From an uncultured Clostridia bacterium (GTDB lineage: Bacteria; Bacillota; Clostridia; Saccharofermentanales; DTU023), in contig CAKZWV010000007.1 of the NCBI GenBank assembly GCA_937922005.1, forward strand, positions 1-31,357: a DNA stretch of 31,357 nucleotides, given 5' to 3'. This document shows positions 16,353 to 24,899 of this stretch, piece by piece. Every line of letters starts with the position of its first letter. Position 1 is the stretch's first letter. A program made the translations under genes and the position numbers. Under the pieces are notes generated by a model, which made no database searches, was not told where the DNA came from, and was given only the letters and a program-made list of their open reading frames with translations.

Positions 16353-17119
16353 AATCTCTGTTTACCTTTATAAAAAAAGAATTCATAGAACAGCTTCGCT
16401 CCGGTAGATTGATGATCCTCGGACTTTTATTTGTTCTGTTTGGTATTATGAACCCGGCAATAGCAAAATTAACACCATGGATATTGGAAACTATGGCTGA
16501 CTCCCTTGCCGAAAGCGGAATGATTATAACGGACGTGAAAGTCAGTGCAATGGACTCGTGGGTGCAGTTCTATAAGAATATACCGATGGGACTGCTTGCC
16601 TTTGTTTTACTGGAAAGCAGTATCTTCACGAAAGAATACGATACCGGCACACTGGTCTTATCTTTAACAAAGGGACTTGAACGCTATAAGGTTGTGATTT
16701 CTAAAACGGTCGTTCTTACTGTTCTTTGGTCGCTTGGTTATTGGCTTTGCTTCGGAATCACATACGGATATAACGCATATTTCTGGGATAATTCTATCGC
16801 ACAAAATCTCGTTTTCTCTATAGTGTGCTGGTGGCTGTTCGGTGTGATGATTGTTGCGCTGATGGTGTTGTTCTCTACGATGGCTAAGTCAAATACCGGT
16901 GTACTTTTAGGAACCGGTGGCGTGGTGCTGGCATCCTACCTAATTGCTTTACTGCCAAAATGTAGCAAATATTTGCCAACGGTATTAGCTGACGGTAATT
17001 CTTTGATCTATGGTATCAAGGAAGAAAACGCATACACCGCCGCTATCATAATTGCTGTAGTTGCGACCGTATTGTGCTTGATTATAAGTATTCCCTTATT
17101 TAACAAAAAGCAACTGTGA
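16349..17119 (+). CDS. ABC-2 type permease (YxlG-like)
   Basis: 256 residues. It starts MKSLFTFIKKEFIEQLRSGR, the typical cytoplasmic start of ABC-2 permeases, followed by a long extracytoplasmic loop and about six membrane segments, ending in a hydrophobic helix before FNKKQL. ATG overlaps the ATPase stop by 4 bp, so the two form one transporter. It is the last gene of the merR operon; a strong terminator follows at 17173. Confidence 0.9.
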   Translation: MKSLFTFIKKEFIEQLRSGRLMILGLLFVLFGIMNPAIAKLTPWILETMADSLAESGMIITDVKVSAMDSWVQFYKNIPMGLLAFVLLESSIFTKEYDTGTLVLSLTKGLERYKVVISKTVVLTVLWSLGYWLCFGITYGYNAYFWDNSIAQNLVFSIVCWWLFGVMIVALMVLFSTMAKSNTGVLLGTGGVVLASYLIALLPKCSKYLPTVLADGNSLIYGIKEENAYTAAIIIAVVATVLCLIISIPLFNKKQL

Positions 17120-17172
17120 TGAACTGAAGCGCTACCCGTCAAGAGAACAGTGAAAAATTATTAGCTTTATGT

Positions 17173-17205
17173 AGCCAGCAACATTGCTCTTGCTGGCTCT
17201 TTTTT
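17173..17205 (+). terminator. Intrinsic terminator of the merR-ABC operon
   Basis: A 9-bp stem AGCCAGCAA/TTGCTGGCT with an 8-nt loop is followed by C and six T. It lies 54 bp after the permease stop. Confidence 0.92.
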
Positions 17206-17276
17206 GTGTCGTTTCCGCATAGAAGTATCCTGGATGGACACATCACCATGGCTTGCGTTAAACTAGCATATTATAA

Positions 17277-18551
17277 TGGGCCCCAAAATTGGGACTAGCA
17301 GAAAGAAAAAAAAGCGAATATAATGAAAGCCATGAGCAAGAAAAGACCAAACTATAGTGCCGAGGTTAAGGCGAAAGTAATTCGTGAGCTAGACAGAGGC
17401 GAAAAAAGCTTGAATGAGCTAGCTGCATCATACCAGATAGCTCCGTCAACGCTGTCTAAATGGTATAAACAGTACCTGGAAAACCTTACCTCCTTATTTG
17501 GGAAGAATAATACCTCTCAATCAGAGAGGATTGAGGAACTGGAGCGTGCCCTTCAGGTATCGCAGCAGAAGATTGGCCAGCTCACGATAGAACGTGACTG
17601 GTTGGAAAAAAATCTGATGAAATTTTCGGACCAAACGGCCCGCATCGAAATCGTTTTGGAGGAAGATAAGGAGCTTTCTATAACCCGGCGGTGCGAGCTG
17701 TGCCATCTTAATCGCAGCAGCGTATATCGCTGGAAGAAGGCCAATCGCTATGCCGAAAATGACTATAATCTTGATCTGATGCGCCAGATTGATGAACTTC
17801 ACTTACAGCATCCTAGCTGGGGTTCACGGAGAATTTCTGCCAAGCTACGGAATGATGGTAAAGATGCCAATCGCAAAAGAATCAAGCGTCTAATGCAGAA
17901 AATGGACATTTGTGCTCTGTATCCTGGCCCCAACCTAAGTCTGCGGCTACATGCACAATATCGCCGTCCCTATCTTTTGAGAAATCTTGAGATTGACCAT
18001 GAGGATCAGGTCTGGGGAATTGACATATCGTATTTGCCCTTAAAACGGGGCTTTATGTATCTATTTATCATTATCGACTGGTATACGAGGCAGATTGTAG
18101 ACTATGAGCTTAGCTATAGTCTTGAGAAAACCTTTGTAATGAACTGTCTTAAAAGAGTTCTTAAACAAAGAAAACCGGAGATTATCAACTCTGATCAAGG
18201 AAGTCACTTTACTAATCCTGACTACATTAAACTTTTAGAAGAGGCTGGTATTAGGATCTCTATGGATGGTAAGGGACAGGCTCTAGACAACATTTTACAG
18301 AACGCTTCTACCGAAGTTTGAAGTATGAGGATCTATACATAAATGAGTATGAAAAGAGCCAGCTGAGCTGATCTCTGCTGTAGACTGCTATATACACTTC
18401 TATAACGAAGAATGGCCCCATCAATCACTGGGCTACAAAGCGCCTAATGAAGTTAGTGGACAGCTACCAAGTTACTATCGAGCAGTATGATTATACTAGG
18501 AAGGAAAGTGTTCGCTTGATTTGAAAACGCTAGTCTCAATTTTGGGGCCCA
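17277..18551 (+). mobile_element. Decayed IS3-family insertion sequence
   Basis: Terminal inverted repeats are 17277-17298 (TGGGCCCCAAAATTGGGACT...) and 18530-18551. They match over 22 bp with one mismatch. The 1275-bp element carries one IS3-type transposase, now frameshifted. The flanking triplets (TAA left, CTT right) do not match, so no target duplication is visible; the element may have rearranged after insertion. Confidence 0.9.
17323..18490 (+). pseudogene. IS3-family transposase, frameshifted
   Basis: The N-terminus is a helix-turn-helix (KKRPNYSAEVKAKVIREL, then SLNELAASYQIAPSTLSKWYKQ) and a leucine-zipper-like segment (OrfA). It is fused in the same frame to OrfB with HPSWGSRRISAKL and the rve catalytic core: first Asp in WGIDISYLPL, second Asp in NSDQGSHFT. 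Near 18292-18299 the frame shifts, so the intact reading stops at 18321 before the catalytic Glu. The rest (FTERFYRSLKYEDLY, then after a second shift near 18365 HFYNEEWPHQSLGYKAP) is recoverable in other frames to a stop at 18490. It is inactive unless both shifts are bypassed. Confidence 0.88.
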
Positions 18552-18588
18552 CTTTAGAGAATATGAACTACGAGCGAGGATAACAACC

Positions 18589-19920
18589 ATGAAACATAAA
18601 ATGAATCTTAATCACGCTCCGTTTCGGATGATAAAAAGCGGAGAAAAGACGATAGAGCTTCGCCTGTATGACGAAAAAAGGAGAACGGTCAAAGTCGGAG
18701 ATATCATTGAATTCGCCTTGACAGGAAACCCCTCTGAGAGTTTGACTACACAGGTGACAGACCTGCATGTGTTTAAGTCTTTTGAAAAGCTTTATTACGA
18801 GCTACCCCTGCTCAAATGCGGCTACACCGCTCAGAATATCAGCACGGCGTCACCGGCTGATATGGGCATTTATTATTCAAAAGACGAGCAGCAAAAGTAC
18901 GGCGTGGTGGGTATTGAGATTTGCCTTATACAGCCGCTGGAGACAGAGCGGCTGCTTCTCCGTCCTTGGGAAGAAGCAGATGCGGAAGAATGTTATAAAT
19001 ACGCAAAAGATCCACGTGTAGGTCCTATTGCCGGGTGGCCGGTGCATACAAGCGTGGAATACAGCCGTCAGGTCATCCGGGACGTGCTGATGGTGCCGGA
19101 GACCTATGCCATCGTGCTGAAGGAAACCGGACTTCCCATTGGCAGCATAGGCCTGCATCATAACGATCTTGCTTCTAAGGAGGACGAAGCAGAACTGGGC
19201 TACTGGCTTGGTGTTCCCTATTGGGGACAGGGTCTTGTGACGGAGGCTGCAAGAGAACTATTGCGTCATGCCTTTGAGGACTTGAAACTTGCTTGTGTAT
19301 GGTGCGGCTACTACGATGGCAATGAGAAATCGAAACGTGTGCAGGAGAAGCTTGGATTCAAGTCTCAATGGACAGCCGAGGAGGTACCTGTGCCGCAGAT
19401 GGGCGAAATACGTAAGGGACATGTCAATTTGATGACGAGAGAGGAATGGGAAGGTCTCATTACGCTTTATCTGCCGTCTTTGGAAGACCTTTGGTTCAAG
19501 CAGGAAATGATGGCGGATCTGGAAACCATGTCGTATAACCATGCATGGGGAAGGACGATTCCTTTTCCGAAAGAGGAATGGTGTGACTGGTATGATTTCT
19601 GGATTGCGAATCATGAGAACAAACGTTATTACAGATATTTGAAGGATAACACCGGTCGTTTTATTGGAGAGATTGCCTATCATTACGATCGCGGCCGAAA
19701 CCTTTATCTCGCAGATGTCATAATCTATGCTCCACACAGAGGAAAAGGCTATGGCGGCATTGGATTGGATTTGCTGTGTAGTGCCGCTAAACAAAACGGA
19801 GTAAAAATACTGTATGACGATATCGCCATAGATAATCCGGGAATCACGATGTTTCTGAATCGTGGATTTGTCGAGGAATACAGGACAGACGAAATCATCA
19901 TGCTCAAAAAAGAACTATAA
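18589..19920 (+). CDS. ASCH-GNAT-GNAT three-domain fusion protein
   Basis: 443 residues. Residues 1-112 are an ASCH domain (HAPFRMIKSGEKTIELRL, VGDIIEF), a putative RNA- or nucleotide-binding fold related to PUA. Residues ~116-285 are a RimJ/RimL-like GNAT acetyltransferase (TERLLLRPWEEADAEE, GYWLGVPYWGQGLVTEAA). Residues ~292-443 are a second, different GNAT (acetyl-CoA loop APHRGKGYGGIG, 381-392). GCGAGGA is about 8 bp upstream of ATG 18589, and the start lies just outside the IS3 right end. The substrate is unknown; RNA-linked acetylation or drug modification are possible. It is isolated between two IS elements, consistent with horizontal acquisition. Confidence 0.85.
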   Translation: MKHKMNLNHAPFRMIKSGEKTIELRLYDEKRRTVKVGDIIEFALTGNPSESLTTQVTDLHVFKSFEKLYYELPLLKCGYTAQNISTASPADMGIYYSKDEQQKYGVVGIEICLIQPLETERLLLRPWEEADAEECYKYAKDPRVGPIAGWPVHTSVEYSRQVIRDVLMVPETYAIVLKETGLPIGSIGLHHNDLASKEDEAELGYWLGVPYWGQGLVTEAARELLRHAFEDLKLACVWCGYYDGNEKSKRVQEKLGFKSQWTAEEVPVPQMGEIRKGHVNLMTREEWEGLITLYLPSLEDLWFKQEMMADLETMSYNHAWGRTIPFPKEEWCDWYDFWIANHENKRYYRYLKDNTGRFIGEIAYHYDRGRNLYLADVIIYAPHRGKGYGGIGLDLLCSAAKQNGVKILYDDIAIDNPGITMFLNRGFVEEYRTDEIIMLKKEL

Positions 19921-19990
19921 AGATCTACGAATCTGACTTTTGCACCCGTTTGTCCTAGAAACTACATTTCTGTGTTTTTATCACCTGAAA

Positions 19991-20017
19991 AGCCCTCAAT
20001 GGAGGGTTTATTTTTTT
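19991..20017 (+). terminator. Intrinsic terminator in the left end of the IS
   Basis: The hairpin AGCCCTC-AATG-GAGGGTT (5 strong pairs plus outer G-U and A-U) is followed by TATTTTTTT. It can end transcription from the ASCH-GNAT gene and insulate the transposase from outside promoters, a common IS feature. Confidence 0.75.
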
Positions 20018-20084
20018 GCGCTAGCGCTTGACTTCTTTTTCCCAATATAGTGTGATGAGACGATTAGTGAGAGGAGAGTTTCCT

Positions 20085-21665
20085 TTGCCTAGACCTATTG
20101 ATCCCTCAAGTTCATATAAAGTCTCTATCCATGCCTATTCCAATTACCGCTATGCCAGTACTCAACCGGCTTTCGTTGATCCAGATACTGGCAAACGCTT
20201 CTATCGCCGCATCCACTGGAGCACTGTCACAGAAGACCTAAAATTTTTACCCGGCAAGAACTATCTCTTGGCCTCCTTAGAGGAGCGCAAAAAGCTTATT
20301 TTCCCAGCTGATTGGGACTTAAGCGAACTGGACAAGCTCCCAGGACACCGTAAACCAGGTAGGCCCTCTATTGAAAGCCAAGATGAGAACCGCCTCTATG
20401 GCGATATATGGCTCTTGGAAGGGATCGCTCAAAAGACAGGTTTGCAAGAGGACCTCCTGGAGGCTTTCTCTGGCGATCGGGACAAGGTAGACACCGTCCT
20501 TACCCTTGCGATGTATCTTTTGTGTGGAAAAGATACCTACCACAAGTTATCTGCCTGGCAGCGCATCACGAAAACACCAGCCTCTCGGCCTCTTTCTTCT
20601 TCTTACATTACAAGGTTTACGCAAGCCCTTACAGAGCAGGATCGCTGGAATCTCTTAAAATTAAGGGCCAAACGCCTCCACAAGAATGAGCTTTTAGCTG
20701 TCGATTCAACGAACTGTTCTACCTATGGATCCTCCTTAGCTGATATCCGCTACGGGAAGAACAAAGAGCATCTTCCCCTACCGCAGACATTAGAGGTCAT
20801 TGTCTATACCCTAGAAGGCCATATGCCCGTCTACTACCGCTCTTTCTCTGGTAATGTTCCTGACTCTCGCAGTCTTTCTGTGATCCTTGAAGACCTTAGG
20901 CAAGCAAATTTCAAGGATGTGGTTCTGGTAACGGATCGAGGCTACGAATCTATCCGCTCGTTTGAAGTTAAACCTGTACTTTGATCCCATGCGTCGAGGC
21001 CAAGAACTCATTGATCTGGATATACACTCGACACCCAAAAAGCAGCCCTAGAAGAGTACCTGGAAAACAAGATTCCACTAGATGATGACGAGACGCTCAA
21101 GCGAGTTTACCGCTTCTATGATCTCACCTATGACCACACTACCCGTATCCTTAAGGCTTTCACATTAAATCAAAAGAAGGTTGAAAAATATCGGCAAGAG
21201 GCGGGATTTTTTGCGAACACTACGCACGGCTTAGACCTAAGTCCCATTGAGGCCCATGAGCACTACAAGCTCCGGGACGAACAGGAAAAGTACTTTGCAT
21301 TGATGAAAGGAATCTGTGGTCAAGATCGTCCCAGGACCTCAACAGAGTCTGGAAGAATCGGTAGGTCTTTCATTCTGTTTGTTGCCCAGATTATGGGTTG
21401 TTACCTGAGTCATATCCGAAGAACGAAACTTGGAACTGACTTTGCTTCGATTGCGGATGTCCTAGGGGAGATGCGCCCTATCCGGTATATAGAGCATCCC
21501 CATACCAAGCCAATGCTAACACCATTTGTAGGAAAGCAACTTGAGGTCTGCGAAGCTTTCGACCTAGATGTTCCAGAAGGCTGCGCCCCCTCCTACCCAG
21601 TCAGGCAGACCAGTAGGGGGAAACGTGGGCGGACCAGGAAAAATCCCGTTATTCTTGAATCCTGA
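20085..21665 (+). pseudogene. IS4/IS1634-like DDE transposase, frameshifted twice
   Basis: Start taken as TTG 20085, 8 bp after GAGGAG. The first frame runs to 20984 with first Asp in LLAVDSTNCSTYG and second Asp in LVTDRGYESI. The reading then continues in a second frame (LNLYFDPMRRGQELIDLDI, about 20960-21050) and a third (DTQKAALEEYLENK from 21030, through FFANTTHGLDLS, to 21665). The third carries a perfect Y-x2-R-x3-E-x6-K motif in HYKLRDEQEKYFALMKG with the catalytic Glu. Two shifts separate the catalytic residues, so the gene is inactive. Confidence 0.87.
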
Positions 21666-21746
21666 TTGAGTTCCTAGTACAAACGGGTGCAAAAGTCAGA
21701 GCATACTGGTTCTGCAATATTTCACGCCCCCCGCTGCCGCATCGGT

Positions 21747-21805
21747 CAGGGCTACGCCCTGCAGCTTCCCGGTCGGGGAAGCCAAGCCCGGTGGGCGGGC
21801 TTGGC
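21747..21805 (-). other. Cluster of three GC-rich hairpins after the MATE gene
   Basis: Three adjacent inverted repeats: CAGGGC-TAC-GCCCTG (21747-21761), CTTCCC-GGTCG-GGGAAG-like (21765-21781), and GCCAAGCCCG-GTGGG-CGGGCTTGGC (21781-21805), a 10-bp stem touching the MATE stop codon. No T-run follows on the minus strand, so this is not a standard terminator. It may protect the 3' end of the mRNA, terminate less efficiently, or be a REP-like repeat. Confidence 0.5.
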
Positions 21806-23148
21806 TACGTCTTTGGGACTCTATTTTTCTCCCACTGCCACAGAATCAGAAAACCGATGCCCGCAGCGATCCAGGAGGAGATATAGATATCGATGATACA
21901 TTCCATGGTATGCTGTCTGGGCAGCACCAGCAGGATCCCCAGCACCCGCAGAAGGCAGATGGACAAAAGGGTCAGGATCATGGGCCTGACCGTATCACCC
22001 GTTCCGCAGCATGCGCCGGAAAAGCTTTCCGCCAAAGCATAAAACAGGAAAAATGGGGCCATTCGCCGCATAAAAACAACCGCCTGGGGTACGACTGCCG
22101 CCGCATCCTGCACGGGAACAAACAGGCCGCCCAGCGGGGCCGTCAGGAAATACAGGCCAAGGCTTACCGTCCCCACTGCGGCCACGGACATGGCCGCACC
22201 GATCCGATTGCCTTTACAGACCCTGTCCCAACGTCCCGCCCCCATATTCTGGGCGGTATAGGTCGTCAGTGCCGGCCCCATGGCATCCGCCAGGAGCCAG
22301 ATCAGCATATCCAGCTTGTCGCAGATGCCCCAGGCCGCAATGGTGTCTGTTCCCATCGTGTTCACCGCTGCCTGCACAATGGAATTGGCCACCGGGAACA
22401 GCACCGATTGCAGTGCCAGCGGAATGCCGGTCCGTACCATGCCCCACAGGTGTTCCAGCCACCGCCGGAGCCGCCGTGCGCCGATCCTTTGCGGCAGTTT
22501 TTTCCCTGCCATCCACAGTGCCATTGCCGCACTGACCATCTGGGTAAAAACCGTTGCGATCGCCGCACCTGCGGTTCCCATCCCCAGCCCGCCCACCAGA
22601 AGAATATCTCCCACAATGTTGATAATCGAACTGACCAGCAGAATATACAGGGGACTTTTGGAATTTCCAAAGGCACGCAGGACACCGGAGGCCATGTTGT
22701 ATAAAATCATAGCCCAAATGCCCCCGAAATAAATTCTCGTATATTCCAGGGTCTGAGCATAAATATCCTCCGGGACCTGCATGAATTGCAAAAGCACAGG
22801 TGTCAGCAGAACACCTCCTACTGCGCACAGGATCCCAAGTACCACCGCCAAGGCTCCGGCTGAGAGCATGCAGGAGCGCAATCCGTCCCGGTTCTCCGCA
22901 CCAAAGTGCTGGGAAATCAGGATGGTCGCCCCGGCAGCAAGGCCGTTCATAAAATTGATGGGAAACCGAAAGAGCGTATGTACGGAATCAATGGCCGCCA
23001 GTGCGGTCTTCCCGGCAATGCGCCCAACGATCACCGCATCCGCCGTCACATACAGCTGCTGCACCAGGCTGCTGAGCATCAGCGGCACCACAAAGGCCAG
23101 CAGGGCAGAACCGATGGGGCCGGAAATCAGGCTTTCATTTCTTTTCAC
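21805..23148 (-). CDS. MATE family multidrug/metabolite efflux transporter
   Basis: 447 residues with about 12 membrane helices. MATE signatures are visible in both halves: PLMLSSLVQQLYVTADAVIVGRIAG and GLAAGATILISQHFGAEN at the N-terminus, and FGNSKSPLYILL midway. The start is GTG at 23148 with AGGTAGGA close upstream, 6 bp after the stop of the second ABC ATPase, so it ends the riboswitch operon. MATE proteins export cations or small organics by Na+ or H+ antiport. Substrate unknown; the operon raises the possibility of exporting a cobalt- or corrinoid-linked compound. Confidence 0.9.
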   Translation of the reverse strand: MKRNESLISGPIGSALLAFVVPLMLSSLVQQLYVTADAVIVGRIAGKTALAAIDSVHTLFRFPINFMNGLAAGATILISQHFGAENRDGLRSCMLSAGALAVVLGILCAVGGVLLTPVLLQFMQVPEDIYAQTLEYTRIYFGGIWAMILYNMASGVLRAFGNSKSPLYILLVSSIINIVGDILLVGGLGMGTAGAAIATVFTQMVSAAMALWMAGKKLPQRIGARRLRRWLEHLWGMVRTGIPLALQSVLFPVANSIVQAAVNTMGTDTIAAWGICDKLDMLIWLLADAMGPALTTYTAQNMGAGRWDRVCKGNRIGAAMSVAAVGTVSLGLYFLTAPLGGLFVPVQDAAAVVPQAVVFMRRMAPFFLFYALAESFSGACCGTGDTVRPMILTLLSICLLRVLGILLVLPRQHTMECIIDIYISSWIAAGIGFLILWQWEKNRVPKT

Positions 23149-23154
23149 GCCATC

Positions 23155-24120
23155 CTACCTTTCCTCAGGAAACAGATGACAGGCCACGCCGTGTTCTTTG
23201 GACAGCCAGCGCATTTCCGGTTTTTCCTGGGCGCACTTTTCAAAGCATTGGCTGCAACGATCCCGAAATGGGCAGCCCGCCGGAATATCCAGGGAGCTGG
23301 GTGGCTCCGAGTCAATAACCGTAATAGGCTTCCTCGGGTCCGTATCCAGGTCCAGGACTGCATCAATGAGTGTACGGGTATAGGGATGCCGGGCCTGAGT
23401 GCGCAAATTCTCCCCAGGTAAAATCTCCACCACCCTGCCCAGATACATGACCGCCACCTGATGGGCCACGCTCTGCACCAAAGCAATGTCATGGCAGATA
23501 AAGCCTATGGTAAGGCCTTGCTCTCTCTGAAGTTTAACGATCAGTTCGATTATATTTTTCTGTACGGATACATCCAATGCTGCCGTTGCCTCATCCAAAA
23601 TCAGGATCTCAGGCTGGAGGGCCAACGCCCGGGCAATTGCTACCCGCTGCCGCTGACCGCCGCTCATGCTGTGAGGGTAACGGTCTTCAAAATCTCCGGG
23701 CAGCTCCACCATTTCCAGGAGGCTGCGGCATACCGCTGCCCTTTCCTTTGGGGCGATCAGGCCAAAATTCAGCAAAGGCTCACAGACAATATCCCGCACC
23801 CTCATTTTGGGATTGAACGATGCGCCGGGATCCTGAAAAACCATCTGAATGTGCCGCCGTGTCTGCCGTAGCTTCTCTCCCCGAAGGGCCGTAATATCCT
23901 GACCCCGATACAGGATCTGCCCGCTGTCCGGCCGGTCCAACGCTACCAGGAATCGCATAAATGTGCTTTTGCCGCAGCCGGATTCCCCTACAAGACCCAG
24001 CGTTTTTCCCTTTACCAGCTGCAATGAGACATCCTCATTTGCCCGCAGCCATCGGCCGTCAGAAGCGGGATAGCTTTTGCAAACATGCAGGGCCTCCATG
24101 ATCACTTCCGGCTCAGACAT
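23155..24120 (-). CDS. Peptide/nickel-type ABC transporter ATPase (OppF/NikE-like)
   Basis: 321 residues from ATG 24120, chosen because GGGAGGTG lies 7 bp upstream; an earlier in-frame start at 24174 lies inside the preceding gene. Walker A is GESGCGKST, signature MSGGQRQR, Walker B ILILDEATAALD. The C-terminal oligopeptide-transporter extension has HPYTRTLIDAVLDLD and Cys-containing CPFRDRCSQCFEKC, typical of OppF/DppF-class ATPases that often carry an Fe-S cluster. It overlaps the upstream ATPase gene by 8 bp and pairs with it. Confidence 0.93.
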   Translation of the reverse strand: MSEPEVIMEALHVCKSYPASDGRWLRANEDVSLQLVKGKTLGLVGESGCGKSTFMRFLVALDRPDSGQILYRGQDITALRGEKLRQTRRHIQMVFQDPGASFNPKMRVRDIVCEPLLNFGLIAPKERAAVCRSLLEMVELPGDFEDRYPHSMSGGQRQRVAIARALALQPEILILDEATAALDVSVQKNIIELIVKLQREQGLTIGFICHDIALVQSVAHQVAVMYLGRVVEILPGENLRTQARHPYTRTLIDAVLDLDTDPRKPITVIDSEPPSSLDIPAGCPFRDRCSQCFEKCAQEKPEMRWLSKEHGVACHLFPEER

Positions 24121-24895
24121 AACGCACACCTCCCAACGTCGGAACGGATTCCAGCAGACTTCTTGTATAGGCATTGGTAGAAGATTGGAGAATGGTGTCC
24201 CGGTTCCCCGCCTCCTCGATGCGCCCCTGGCGCATCACCAGAATACGGTCTGACAAATAGGCGGCAACGCCCAGATTATGGGTGACCAGCAGGATTGCCG
24301 TTCCATAATCCCTGCGCAGTCTGGCCATCTCCCCGACGATCTGGGCCTGGGTCGTCACATCCAGCGCAGAGGTGGGTTCATCCGCCAGCAGCAGCTTCGG
24401 CTCATAGCTCATGGCCATGGCAATGCCCACCCGCTGCTGCATACCGCCGGAGAGCTGAAAGGGATAGGAGCGCATGATATTTTCAGGGCTTGGCAGTCGC
24501 ATTCTGGCAAGCATTTGGGTTCCTTTTTTCCAGGCTTCTTTTTTTGTCAGTCCCTCATGGGTTCGCAGATACTCCGCAAAAACGGTACCGATTTTGCGGG
24601 TAGGATTCATCATGGCCCCGCTGTCCTGAAAAATCATGGAAATCTCCCGCCCTCGGACGGTGCGCCACTGCTCCGGGGTAACATCCAGAAGATCCTTTCC
24701 GTCAAATACAATATTCCCCTGGGTAACAGCACCGCCTCCCGGCAACAGCCCCAGGATCCCACGGATCACGCTGGTTTTCCCGCTGCCGCTCTCGCCCACC
24801 AGACTGACGATCTCACCAGGCTCCATATGCAAAGAAAAATCCTCCACAGCCTGAGTTTCCCCATAGGCGATGGTAACATGGTCCAGTTCCAGCAT
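24113..24895 (-). CDS. Peptide/nickel-type ABC transporter ATPase (OppD/NikD-like)
   Basis: 260 residues from ATG 24895, with AAGGAGG about 9 bp upstream and 4 bp after the preceding stop codon. Walker A GESGSGKTS, signature LSGGMQQR, Walker B LLLADEPTSALD and switch His in VTHNLGV are intact. It is shorter than OppD proteins, ending TRSLLESVPTLGG without the Cys-rich extension, which is closer to NikD-size members. It forms the ATPase heterodimer with the next gene product. Confidence 0.92.
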   Translation of the reverse strand: MLELDHVTIAYGETQAVEDFSLHMEPGEIVSLVGESGSGKTSVIRGILGLLPGGGAVTQGNIVFDGKDLLDVTPEQWRTVRGREISMIFQDSGAMMNPTRKIGTVFAEYLRTHEGLTKKEAWKKGTQMLARMRLPSPENIMRSYPFQLSGGMQQRVGIAMAMSYEPKLLLADEPTSALDVTTQAQIVGEMARLRRDYGTAILLVTHNLGVAAYLSDRILVMRQGRIEEAGNRDTILQSSTNAYTRSLLESVPTLGGVRYV

Positions 24896-24899
24896 TTTT

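Larger units (their letters stand above)
19932..21700 (+). mobile_element. Decayed IS4/IS1634-like insertion sequence with 31-32 bp inverted repeats
   Basis: Left end 19932-19963 begins TCTGACTTTTGCACCCG; right end 21669-21700 is its inverted copy. They match over about 31 bp with two mismatches. Length is about 1.77 kb. No flanking duplication can be seen next to the ends. The single transposase gene is broken. The left end lies 12 bp after the stop of the ASCH-GNAT gene. Confidence 0.88.

Noticed and set aside
17253..17277. Promoter TTGCGT ... TATAAT at the IS3 left junction
   Set aside because: The spacer is only 13 bp, too short for a standard SigA promoter.
18285..18325. Programmed frameshift to make full-length IS3 transposase
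   Set aside because: In IS3 elements the programmed shift lies at the OrfA/OrfB border. Here that border is already in one frame and the breaks fall in the catalytic core, with a second break downstream, so decay is the better explanation.
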